Shown here in pieces: positions 43,162 to 51,576 of a DNA stretch of 64,000 nt. Source of the DNA: Burkholderiales bacterium (lineage in GTDB: Bacteria; Pseudomonadota; Gammaproteobacteria; Burkholderiales; Burkholderiaceae_C); contig JAGWTU010000003.1 in NCBI GenBank assembly GCA_028868825.1, forward strand, positions 1-64,000. Reading direction: 5' to 3'. The stretch's first letter is position 1. Each line of letters begins with the position of its first letter. A model generated the notes under the pieces. It ran no database searches. It saw nothing but the letters and a program-made list of their open reading frames with translations, and was not told the origin of the DNA. A program made the translations under genes and the position numbers.

Positions 43162-43333
43162 GACGATGTTTCCTCTGGGTTCGATGCGATCGACAGGGAG
43201 GACCCAGTCTAGGCCACCGGGATGCCCCCACCAGGCGTGCCGGTGAAGTACAGCGGGCGGCGTACCGGGCCTTTCGAGAATACCGCGTTGGCGCGTTCGG
43301 CGATCAGGGACCGAGCGTCCGCCGGCGCCGGGG

Positions 43334-43610
43334 TCAGTTCGCCGACATGGCCGGCAAGGTCTCGACGACGACCCGCTTGCCATGGTCGACCTTGATCAGG
43401 AAGCTTTCCCGATCGAGGTCGCCGTTCTTGTCGAACGACACCTCCATCGGCACGCCGGGGGGGCTCGGCGGCCGAGATCCTCGCGCCGTGCAGCGCGGCG
43501 GACAGGGCTCGCGCATCGAACCTGGCGATCTTCTCCGTCATCGCCTTGACGACATGGACGCTGATATGGCCCAGCACGCCGTTGGCGGCCTCGCCGCCGG
43601 TGAAGTTGGT
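43334..43610 (-). pseudogene. Remnant of a branched-chain amino-acid ABC binding protein
   Basis: Only the C-terminal 90 residues of a LivK-type protein survive. One frame reads HISVHVVKAMTEKIARFDARALSAALHGARIS (in outline) and then breaks at a run of seven C; dropping one C restores PGVPMEVSFDKNGDLDRESF and a normal end VVVETLPAMSAN with a stop at 43334. The N-terminal 280 residues and signal peptide are missing, replaced by the region of the RIO-kinase start. Confidence 0.7.
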
Positions 43611-43707
43611 GACGCCTGCGCGCTGCGTCTCGGCCATCGCCACCCGCATCGAACCCGAATGCACGGGCCCGAGCACGCCCCCGTCGCCCAGGCCTGAGAA
43701 TCGGGCG

Positions 43708-44547
43708 ATGAAAACCCCAGCCCGCTTGCAGGCCCTGATGGCCGAAGGCCTGATCGACAGCGTCGTGCGCCAGCTCAAGAGCGGCAAGGAAGCCGATGTC
43801 TACGTCGTGCGCTGCGGCGACGAGACCTGCGCGGCCAAGGTCTACAAGGAGGCGCACAAGCGCAGCTTCCGCCAGGCCGTCGACTACACCGAGAACCGCA
43901 AGGTCCGCAACAGCCGCCAGGCACGCGCGATGGCCAAGGGCACGAGCTACGGGCGCCAGCAGCAGGAAGCCGCGTGGCGCAGCGCCGAGGTCGACGCGCT
44001 GTACCGCCTGGCCGCGGCCGGCGTGCGCGTGCCGCGGCCGCGCAACTTCCACGACGGCGTGCTGCTGATGGAGCTGGTGACCGACGCCCAGGGCGACGCG
44101 GCGCCGCGCCTCAACGACCTGGCCTTCAGCGACACCGAGGCGCGGCTGCACCACGGCGCGCTCATCGACGAAGTCGTGCGCATGCTCTGCGCCGGCGTCA
44201 TCCACGGCGACCTCTCGGAGTTCAACGTCCTGCTGGCCGCCGACGGTCCGGTGATCATCGACCTGCCGCAGGCCGTCGACGCCGCCGGCAACAACCACGC
44301 GCCGCGCATGCTGATGCGCGATGTCGACAACCTGCGCAAGTTCTTCGGCCAGCATGCGCCGGAGCTGCTGGCCACGCGCTACGGCCCCGAGATCTGGGCG
44401 CTGTACGCCGGCGGTGCGCTGGTGCCCGACATGCCGCTGACCGGCCGCTACGAGGTGCAGCCCGGTGCGGTCGATCTCTCCGGCGTGCTGCGCGAGATCG
44501 AGGATGCGCGGCTCGAAGAGGCCGCGCGCCTGCTGCACCTGAACTGA
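43708..44547 (+). CDS. RIO1-like serine kinase
   Basis: 279 residues. It has the RIO kinase pattern: an ATP site SGKEADVYVVRCG with conserved Lys in AAKVYK, a flexible loop (RNSRQARAMAKGTSYGR), the catalytic HGDLSEFNVLL (Asp and Asn) and the metal-binding IIDLPQAVD. Bacterial RIO1-type proteins are uncommon compared with archaeal and eukaryotic ones and their targets are unclear. ATG 43708 is preceded by GAATCGGGCG; the ribosome site is weak. It overlaps no neighbour. Confidence 0.88.
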   Translation: MKTPARLQALMAEGLIDSVVRQLKSGKEADVYVVRCGDETCAAKVYKEAHKRSFRQAVDYTENRKVRNSRQARAMAKGTSYGRQQQEAAWRSAEVDALYRLAAAGVRVPRPRNFHDGVLLMELVTDAQGDAAPRLNDLAFSDTEARLHHGALIDEVVRMLCAGVIHGDLSEFNVLLAADGPVIIDLPQAVDAAGNNHAPRMLMRDVDNLRKFFGQHAPELLATRYGPEIWALYAGGALVPDMPLTGRYEVQPGAVDLSGVLREIEDARLEEAARLLHLN

Positions 44548-44569
44548 GGCCGGCGCGCCGCGCGGCCCT

Positions 44570-45586
44570 TCACGCCGGCGCCGGCGGCGGTGCGGGCCTT
44601 TCCAGCCACTTAAGCAGGACCTCGAACAGCCGGCCTGGTTCGATCGGCTTGGCGAGATGGTCGTCCATGCCGGCGTTCAGACAGGCCTGCCGATCGTCGC
44701 TGAAGGCATGGGCCGTGTACGCCAGCAGCGGCGTTTGGTCGTAGCCCGGCAGCGCGCGGATCGATTTCGCGGCCTCGACGCCGTCGACGACCGGCAACTC
44801 GAGGTCCAGCAGCACGAGGTCGTAGCGACGTCGCCGCGCCAGCTCGATCGCCTGCCACCCATCGGCCGCGATGTCGACCTCGATGCCCACATGGGCGAGC
44901 AGTTCCTGCAGCATCCGCTGGTCGGTGGGTTCGTCCTCGGCGAGCAGCACGCGGGCACCCGCATGGCCAGCCCGAGGCCGCTGCCGCCGTATTGCCGGGC
45001 GATGGCCGGGTCGGCCTGCTCGAAGGCACCGAACAGGCGCGACTGCAAGGCTCGGTCGATGCCGATGCCGGTGTCGCGGACCTCGCAGCGCAGCACGATG
45101 TCGGCGTCGGTCTGGGAGGCGATGGGTGCCGAGACCGTGACCGCGCCCCGCGCGGTGAACTTGATCGCGTTGCCGACGTAGTTCACGAGGATCTGGGTCA
45201 GGCGCAGTTCGTCGCCGTTGAGGGTCATCCGCTGCAGGGCTTCGTCGATCTCGAAGCCGAGCTGCAGGCGCTTGGCGAGGGCCTGATCGCCCATCAGGCT
45301 GCGCACCTTGTTGATCACCGACGGCACCCTGAAGTCGAGCTGTACCAGCGTCACGCGGTCGGCCTCGATGCGGGAGATCTCGAGCACGTCGTTGATGACC
45401 TCGAGCAGATGCAGCGAGGCCGTCTTGATGGTCTGCAGCTGCTTGACGAGCCGGGCGTCGCTGGCGGCCGGCCGGCACCTGCAGCACTTCGGCCATCAGG
45501 TCGACCGTCTTCTGCCAGCTCTCCAGCATCGCGGCGGGTATGACCAGCGTCTCGTGGATCGGGTACTTGGTGGTGGTCTGGTCCAT
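44570..45586 (-). pseudogene. Hybrid histidine kinase with internal deletions
   Basis: The gene begins at ATG 45586 (MDQTTTKYPIHETLVI, LMAEVLQVPAG), the start of a GAF-type sensor. At about 45470 it jumps in another frame to the end of a HisKA domain (KQLQTIKTASLHLLEVINDVLEI in outline), so the GAF domain and the phosphorylated His are gone. The ATPase part is readable (GNAIKFTARG, DTGIGIDRA, GGSGLGLAM), then a second jump at about 44960 lands in a response-regulator receiver domain (VLLAEDEPTDQRML, DLVLLDLELPVVDG) that runs to the stop. Two deletions with frame changes make a functional kinase very unlikely. Confidence 0.8.
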
Positions 45587-45789
45587 CGGACGGGCTCGAT
45601 CGGCATGCCGGCGTGCAGCGGGGTTGGATGCGCGCCAACCCATACTAGAAGATTGGTCTTCGGATGAATCGACGCGCCGCTGAATCCGCGCATGCATCGG
45701 TATACAGTGGGCCCGATCCGTACACCAAGGTATAGAACGTCGCGCGCCGAGTGGCACCGGACGGCGAGCGCGAGGCCCGAGACGCCGAC

Positions 45790-46731
45790 ATGCAGACGAG
45801 AAGTTCGATCGACGCCCAGGCCGTGGGGCTGATGCTGGTGCTGTGCCTGGTCTGGGGCGTGCAGCAGGTGGCGCTCAAGGCCACGGCCGCCGACGTCGCG
45901 CCGGTGTTCCAGATCGCCCTGCGCTCCGGCGTCGCGGCGGCGCTCATCGCGCTGCTCATGGCCGCGCAGGGCGAACGCATGACGCTGGCCGACGGTGTCT
46001 GGCGCCCGGGGCTGGCCGTGGGGCTGCTGTTCGCGGTGGAGTTCCTCTGCGTCGGCGAGGCGGTGCGCCGCACCGAGGCCTCGCATGTCGTCGTCTTCCT
46101 CTACACGGCACCGATCTTCGCCGCGCTCGGCCTGCACGCGCGGCTGCGCAGCGAGCGGCTGCGCCCGCTGCAGTGGGCCGGCATCGCACTGGCCTTCGCC
46201 GGCATCGTGCTGGCGTTCGTCGGCCACCGCGCGGCGCCGCAGCGCGGCGTCTCGATGGCGGGCGACGTGCTGGCGCTGCTCGCCGGCGCGGGCTGGGGGG
46301 GAACGACGGTGATCGTGCGCTGCTCGCGGCTGGCCACCCTGCCCGCCAAGCAGACGCTGCTGTACCAGTTGGCGGTGGCCTTCGTGCTGCTGCTGGCCGC
46401 CACCTACGCCAGCGGCCAGGGCGCTTTCCACGCCACGCCGCTCGTCTGGGCCTGCCTGGTCTTCCAGTGCCTGGCGGTCTCGTTCGCGAGCTATCTCGCC
46501 TGGTTCTGGCTGCTGCGCCGCTATGTCGCCTCGCAGCTCGGCATCTTCTCCTTCCTGACGCCGCTGTTCGGCGTCGCCTTCGGAGTCTGGCTGCTCGACG
46601 AATCGCTGCAAAGCGGCTTTGCCGGCGGCGCCGTGCTCGTCTGCGCGGGTCTGGCCCTCGTCAGCGGCCAGGCCTGGCTCGAGCGCCGCCGGGATCGCCG
46701 ACTCGCCGCGGCGCGGCTGCCCAACGGATAG
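45790..46731 (+). CDS. EamA-family (DMT) transporter
   Basis: 313 residues with ten transmembrane helices in two EamA repeats: AVGLMLVLCLVWGVQQVALK at the start and GDVLALLAGAGWGGTTVIV in the second half, then FLTPLFGVAFGVWLLDES. DMT transporters export metabolites or amino acids. ATG 45790 removes a poor hydrophilic extension that would begin at GTG 45751. It stands alone between a decayed kinase gene and a TPR gene. Confidence 0.88.
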   Translation: MQTRSSIDAQAVGLMLVLCLVWGVQQVALKATAADVAPVFQIALRSGVAAALIALLMAAQGERMTLADGVWRPGLAVGLLFAVEFLCVGEAVRRTEASHVVVFLYTAPIFAALGLHARLRSERLRPLQWAGIALAFAGIVLAFVGHRAAPQRGVSMAGDVLALLAGAGWGGTTVIVRCSRLATLPAKQTLLYQLAVAFVLLLAATYASGQGAFHATPLVWACLVFQCLAVSFASYLAWFWLLRRYVASQLGIFSFLTPLFGVAFGVWLLDESLQSGFAGGAVLVCAGLALVSGQAWLERRRDRRLAAARLPNG

Positions 46732-46860
46732 CGAATTATTCCGATGCCGCCTTGCACCGGCTCGATTCGCGGTTAGACAATGACCTCTGCAAGAGTACGG
46801 GTTCCAGTTCCTGCCGACATCGTCGGTGTGGCGCAAGAGGCTCGAAACCGCCGGTTCATC

Positions 46861-47997
46861 ATGCTTTCGAAACTCCACCATGCCGAGAACGCGCTGCGCG
46901 CGTCGGAATTCGCCGGCGCGCTGGCGCTGGCTCGGGCGGCGCTCGAAGACTGCGCTGGCGAGCCCGCGCGGGACGCCGATGCCGTCAGGGCGCGGCTGTT
47001 GATCGGGGAACTGCTGCAACTGAATGGCGACATCGCGCCGGCGCTGGACAGCCTGACGCGGGCCCTGGCCGATGCGATGGCCTTGAACGATCCGGAGTCC
47101 ATCGTCGCGGCGCGCTGCCGTCTGGCGCTGTCCTTGAGCGACAGCCTGGGGCTGTACGAGCAGGCGCTCGCCAATGCCTGCGAGGCGTACCGGCTGGCCG
47201 ATGCGATCCATTTCGAGGAAGGCATCATCCACGCGCTGATACGCATCACCGGCGCCTACGCCCGCGTCGGTGACGCCGACCGCGCCGAGCGCATCGGGCT
47301 GATGGCGCTGTCGTTGTCGCGCGACCGCCATGACGCGCCCTTCATCTGGCGCTCGATGACGATGCTGGCCGTGGCCTGCAATATCGTCGCCGACGATCGC
47401 GAACAGACGCTCGAGTACGCCAGCGCGATGCTCGAGCGCGGCCTCGCCTATGCGCGGGGCGCCCAGCATTTCTCCTTCGTCTGGGGGCGCGCCGACGTGC
47501 GCTCGATGGGCTACCTGACCGTGGCCGCGGCACTCTTGCGCAACGGCAGACCCGGCGAAGCGCTGGACGCGATCGCGCAATGCCTGGACATCGCGCAATC
47601 GTTCCGCCTCGTGAACGTCGAGCTGGCCGCGCTGCGCGAGCGCGCCGCCTGCCAGATCGCCCGCGGCGAGCTCGACGCCGCGCACCGCACGCTGCTGCAG
47701 GCCACGGCGAATCCGGTGTTCGGCCACCATCTGCGCAACCGCCGCCTGATCACGAAGCTGCTGTCCGAGTGTTGCCAACGGCTCGGGCTCGACGCCCAGG
47801 CGGCCGGCTATCGGGAGCAATATCACCGCCTGGAAGCGGAGCATGAAGCATCGCGAAAGTCGGCCCACTCGAGGTTCTCGCCCGACCTGCCGATGTACGA
47901 AGACACCTTCAACATGCTGGCCAGGCTGGCCGACAGCGGGCCGGTGCGGTCGCTGGCCCACGGCTCGTGGCAATGGGCCGCCGAAGCGAGGATCTGA
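46861..47997 (+). CDS. TPR-repeat protein
   Basis: 378 residues from ATG 46861 (an earlier ATG at 46780 is also open). The whole protein consists of tetratricopeptide-like helices (LHHAENALRASEFAGALALARAAL in outline, LYEQALANACEAYRLADAI, GDADRAERIGLMALSL, GRPGEALDAIAQCLDIAQ). This is the layout of the N-terminal sensory part of many TPR-GGDEF cyclases, but no GGDEF or output domain follows. The end (GSWQWAAEARI) looks like an accidental terminus. It may be a truncated regulator. Confidence 0.65.
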   Translation: MLSKLHHAENALRASEFAGALALARAALEDCAGEPARDADAVRARLLIGELLQLNGDIAPALDSLTRALADAMALNDPESIVAARCRLALSLSDSLGLYEQALANACEAYRLADAIHFEEGIIHALIRITGAYARVGDADRAERIGLMALSLSRDRHDAPFIWRSMTMLAVACNIVADDREQTLEYASAMLERGLAYARGAQHFSFVWGRADVRSMGYLTVAAALLRNGRPGEALDAIAQCLDIAQSFRLVNVELAALRERAACQIARGELDAAHRTLLQATANPVFGHHLRNRRLITKLLSECCQRLGLDAQAAGYREQYHRLEAEHEASRKSAHSRFSPDLPMYEDTFNMLARLADSGPVRSLAHGSWQWAAEARI

Positions 47998-48365
47998 ATG
48001 AAGCGCGCTTGCTCACGAACCGCTTCCATGCCGCTGCAGACCGGCGACGGCGCGCTGCGGCTGGCGCAGGCGACGATCGCGCGCGGCGACTGGCCTCGGC
48101 GCTGTGGATCTGCAAGCTGCACAGCATCGACGCGGTCGAGCCCAGCATCTACGCACCACTGGCGACGATGCAGGCGCTGGGCACCTCGTGCCTGCGCATG
48201 GGCCTGTACGAGGAGGCCGGCGCCGGCCTCGCCGCCTGGCGCGCGATCCAGCGCGAGGAGCGCGCGGCCTGCCGCCAGGCGCAGGCGGATTTCCGCGACG
48301 GGGCCGTGACGCTGGACGAGGCTTTCGAGATCGCCCTGTCCGTGCAACACGCGAAAGACCATTGA
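47967..48365 (+). pseudogene. Frameshifted hypothetical gene
   Basis: Coding-like segments lie in different frames: NEARLLTNRFHAAAD, then GDGALRLAQATIARGDWP, then SALWICKLHSIDAVEPSIYAP leading to the stop at 48365. The last 90 residues (LGTSCLRMGLYEEAGAGLAAWRAI) are intact. No family is recognised. It overlaps the end of the TPR gene and is convergent with the sedolisin gene. Confidence 0.4.
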
Positions 48366-48384
48366 GACCGGCGCAGCCGACGGC

Positions 48385-51036
48385 TCACTTGGCACTGATG
48401 ATCAGCGGGATCGACGCCATCGAGCTGCGGCCGGCGGAGTCCGTGACCGAGATCTGCACGCTGTAGTTGCCGGCCACCGGCGCGGCCCAGCTCACCGTCG
48501 TCACGTTCATACCGAGCTGGGTGGTGACCTGGATGCCGGCGTTGCTGGCGCCGGCGGCGACACCGATGAGGCCGGCGCCCGCGTCGGTGATCGTGATCGT
48601 GCCGGCGAAGGGCTTGCCGGCGACACCGCTCATCACCGAAGCCATGATCTGCGGGCCGGCATTGCCGCCGATGGCGACGTTGATCACGCCGGTGCCGACG
48701 ATGCCGGTGCGGCTGTCGCGGGCCTGCACGGTCACGCCGTAGTTACCGTTCACCGGACTGGGCCACGACAGCGTGCCGTCGGCGGCGATCGTCATCCCCG
48801 ATGGCGCCCCGGCCAGGCTCAGCGTGTAGGCGTTGGCCGCGACCACCCCGACCTTGACCGACAAGGGCACGCCGCCACTGCCGGCGACGTTGCCGGCGGC
48901 CACCTGCGGCGCCGACGCCGGGCTCACGGCGACGGTGTAGCTGCCCTGGCCCGAGAGCGCCGTCTGCGCATCGTCGGCGCGCACGGTGAAGCGGTAGACG
49001 CCGGCCACCGGATTGGGCCAGTTGACGTTGGCGTTGTTCATCGTGCCGGCCGCCAGCGTCATGCCAGCCGGCGCGCCGACGAGGCTGAGCTTGCAGGGAT
49101 AGCGGTCGCCGGCGGAGACGCCGAAGGCCAGCGGCTTGCCGACGGTGGCCGTCAGGCTGGCGCTGCTGACGAAGGGCGGCGGCGGCGGCGCGACGACGAT
49201 GGTGATGGTGCCCTGCCCCGTCAGCCCGGTCTTCAGGTCCTTCGCGCTGACCTTCACCGCGTAGGTGCCGGTGACCGGCTTCGGCCAGTTGACGACGCTG
49301 CCCGACACCGCCATGCCGGCGGGCGCGCCGCTCAGCGCGAGGCTGTAGGCGTCGGGGCTCGACACCGAGGGCGTGAAGCTGATCGGCTGTCCGTAGGCGC
49401 CCTTGACCGTCGAGGGGTTGACGGTCGGCGCGCTCGTCGCTGCGGCGGTGTTTTCGGCAAGCAGGTTGACGAGGCTCAGGCCGTTGGGCGTGCCCAGGCC
49501 GGTGGGGCCGTCGTAGCCGGCCTTCGCCGTGCAGGTGACGCAGTTGCCGTTGTTGCCCTGCGCGACGTCGAGGAACGCCGCGGCATAGGCGCCGGGCCTC
49601 GCCAGCGACTGGTACAACAGCGCGTGCGGCGCGCCCAGCACGCCCTTGCCGGCGAGCGCGCGCATGGCGTTGGCGACGGCGGCGAGGCCCGCCCATTGCG
49701 GCGTCGACAGGCTCGTGCCGCCCGCGGTCACCCAGCTCACCTGGCAGAACGTGCAAGTCAGCGGGTTCGGAATGACGGCGACGAACTGGCCGGTGTTGGG
49801 GTCGGCGTTCATGGCCACGTCGGCGACCGAGCGCCGCGTGCCCGCGGCCAGGTGCAGCAGCGCGGCGTTCTGGTAACTGGGCGCGGCGACGGCGGCGCTG
49901 ACGCCGCCGCCGGCGAGCGACCAGGCCTTCTCGCTGCGCGCGCCACTGCCGCTGTAGCTCAGGCTGGTGCCGGAGACCGCGACCACCGAAGACGAGACGG
50001 CCGGCCAGTTCACCGCCGCGCCGCTGTCCCCCGTCGACGCGAAATACGACATGCCGCGGACCTGGAACAGCGCGTCGTTGGCGGCGACGAAGCTGCCCTC
50101 GGCCGTCGCGAAGCTCATCGAGACGACGCCCGGACCCATGGCGTCGGCAAGCCGGATCGCGTCGCTTATGCCCGCCATGCTGTCGGCCGCGGCCTCGATC
50201 AGGACGATGCGCGCCAGCGGCGCGATCGCATGCGCCCACTGGATGTCCATCGCGATCTCGATCGCCCATTGCGGGTCGTAGCGCGGCGCGGTGCCGGCGA
50301 TCGAGCCCGCATTGCCGCTGGCCACCTGGTAGAACTCGCAGGCGGTCTGACCGGATGACGCCGGCGCGGCCAGCGGCAGCGTCGCCGTCGTCGCCAGCGT
50401 CTTCTGCGTGCAGGGCGTCAGCCCGAAGAGGCTGCTGAAGGCCAGCAGTTCGCCGTAGGCGTAGGGGTTGTGGAAGGCGTCGATGACGTAGACGGTCTGC
50501 CCGGCGCCCAGCTGCGCCGCCTGCAGCGCGGTGATGTTGCCGAGGTCGATGGGCACCGGCGGCAGGCCGTAGGCGGCGCGGATCTGCGCCGGCGTGTAGG
50601 TCACCGTGGTGGCCGCGGTCGCGGCGGCCGCGCCGACGCTCATGGCGTGCGCGCGCGACGCTCCCTCGACGACTTCCTGGTACGTCAGCGCCTTCGTCGA
50701 GGCGCCCTGGCGCGAAGCCGGGATGCCGACCTCGCGCGGCGCCCGATGGGCGCTGGCCGAATGGCCGTCGCGGTCGACGTCGTCGGGGTCGCCCGGCAGC
50801 ACCGGCGCGAGGTGGTAGCTGGGCTGGATCGTCACGTTCGCGACCAGCGCCGCGGCAGTGGCGGCCGTCGGGCCAGCGGTGGCCGCAGCGGCCGCGGCGG
50901 CGACGTCGCCCGCAGGGCTGTTGCTGCCGCCGCCGCAGCCAGCCAACGCGAGCATCAGGCCGAACAGGGCGCCGGCACGCGACCAGGCGAGAACCGAACC
51001 GCGAACCGGCGCGAGGTGGGAGGTGGTATGCGACAT
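48385..51036 (-). CDS. Lipoprotein sedolisin (S53) with Ig-like repeats
   Basis: 883 residues from ATG 51036. The signal peptide ends in a lipobox (LMLALAGC). A low-complexity Ala/Thr stretch leads to the S53 domain at about 155-560: VYVIDAFHNP, the Glu-Asp pair in EIAMDIQWAHAIAP, the oxyanion Asp in STGDSGAA and the nucleophile in GGTSLSTPQWAG. From 580 on there are four repeats of 80-90 residues of Ig/cadherin-like type, each with a pattern such as YSLALSGAPAGM and VNWPKPVTGTYAVKV. It should be a surface or secreted peptidase with binding modules. It is preceded by a cyclic-di-GMP riboswitch. Confidence 0.9.
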   Translation of the reverse strand: MSHTTSHLAPVRGSVLAWSRAGALFGLMLALAGCGGGSNSPAGDVAAAAAAATAGPTAATAAALVANVTIQPSYHLAPVLPGDPDDVDRDGHSASAHRAPREVGIPASRQGASTKALTYQEVVEGASRAHAMSVGAAAATAATTVTYTPAQIRAAYGLPPVPIDLGNITALQAAQLGAGQTVYVIDAFHNPYAYGELLAFSSLFGLTPCTQKTLATTATLPLAAPASSGQTACEFYQVASGNAGSIAGTAPRYDPQWAIEIAMDIQWAHAIAPLARIVLIEAAADSMAGISDAIRLADAMGPGVVSMSFATAEGSFVAANDALFQVRGMSYFASTGDSGAAVNWPAVSSSVVAVSGTSLSYSGSGARSEKAWSLAGGGVSAAVAAPSYQNAALLHLAAGTRRSVADVAMNADPNTGQFVAVIPNPLTCTFCQVSWVTAGGTSLSTPQWAGLAAVANAMRALAGKGVLGAPHALLYQSLARPGAYAAAFLDVAQGNNGNCVTCTAKAGYDGPTGLGTPNGLSLVNLLAENTAAATSAPTVNPSTVKGAYGQPISFTPSVSSPDAYSLALSGAPAGMAVSGSVVNWPKPVTGTYAVKVSAKDLKTGLTGQGTITIVVAPPPPPFVSSASLTATVGKPLAFGVSAGDRYPCKLSLVGAPAGMTLAAGTMNNANVNWPNPVAGVYRFTVRADDAQTALSGQGSYTVAVSPASAPQVAAGNVAGSGGVPLSVKVGVVAANAYTLSLAGAPSGMTIAADGTLSWPSPVNGNYGVTVQARDSRTGIVGTGVINVAIGGNAGPQIMASVMSGVAGKPFAGTITITDAGAGLIGVAAGASNAGIQVTTQLGMNVTTVSWAAPVAGNYSVQISVTDSAGRSSMASIPLIISAK

Positions 51037-51057
51037 GGGGGGTGCTCGGTGGCGCCA

Positions 51058-51115
51058 GGCAGCGCGGCCACCCCCGGGTCCGCAACGGCAGGCCCCATCC
51101 GGCGGCCCCGCTGCC
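51058..51115 (-). promoter_or_regulatory. Expression-platform hairpin downstream of the riboswitch
   Basis: On the minus strand GGCAGCGGGGCC (51115-51104) pairs with GGCCGCGCTGCC (51069-51058) with one mismatch. Inside it, GGGGGT (51075-51070) could instead pair with ACCCCCC directly in front of the ATG at 51036. The two pairings are mutually exclusive, which suits a translational switch. Confidence 0.5.
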
Positions 51116-51127
51116 ATGGCATGTTTG

Positions 51128-51196
51128 TTTCATGCGGTAGGCCGGAAGCTTTGCGTCCCGGTCTTTCAACCGGTTTGCCCTTATCGCGAACGAACG
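51128..51196 (-). ncRNA. Cyclic-di-GMP-I (GEMM) riboswitch
   Basis: The minus strand reads AAGGGCAAACC (near 51182), a tetraloop-bearing hairpin CCGGTTGAAAGACCGG, then GGGACGCAAAGC (51159-51148) and CCGGCCTA. This is the GEMM-I consensus (AGGGCAAACC, GAAA-type loop, GGGACGCAAAGCC, GGCC) in the right order and spacing, so the aptamer for c-di-GMP can be named with confidence. It lies 92 bases upstream of the sedolisin start and on the same strand, implying that c-di-GMP controls this secreted peptidase. Confidence 0.92.
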
Positions 51197-51301
51197 TCGG
51201 ACGTCCCTGGATCGCGATTACAGAATGTTACCACTTCTTCGGAGTGGTTTTTGAGGCTCCGACTGAGACTTCGTCCTCATTGCGCGGACGATCTGCAAAC
51301 A

Positions 51302-51562
51302 TCAATTCCGCCCAGTGTTGCTTGATGCCACGAATGCGACATCGGCGCGCGCCGAAGTCAGCGCGCGCTCGAGCGCGCGCCTGCGGTTGCCCCAGGCGCT
51401 GCTGCCGAGCAGGCGGCAGACCCTGGCCGTGGCGGCGTCGGCGCCGATGCGGCGCAGCATCTCGAGCGATTCGACCCCCGCCTGCTCGAGACGGTCGACG
51501 ACGCCGGGGCCGATGCCGGGCATATTGCAAAGGACCCTGCGTTCGTCGGGTGTGAAGGCCAT
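51302..51562 (-). CDS. Small helix-hairpin-helix protein
   Basis: 86 residues from ATG 51562, 14 bases after the OYE-type gene. It has an HhH motif NMPGIGPGVVDRLEQAGV and a helical C-terminus (NRRRALERALTSA). HhH motifs bind DNA or other proteins without sequence specificity. It is the last gene of the long minus-strand operon; a functional link to catabolism is not clear. Confidence 0.65.
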   Translation of the reverse strand: MAFTPDERRVLCNMPGIGPGVVDRLEQAGVESLEMLRRIGADAATARVCRLLGSSAWGNRRRALERALTSARADVAFVASSNTGRN

Positions 51563-51576
51563 CGCGGGCGTCGCGT

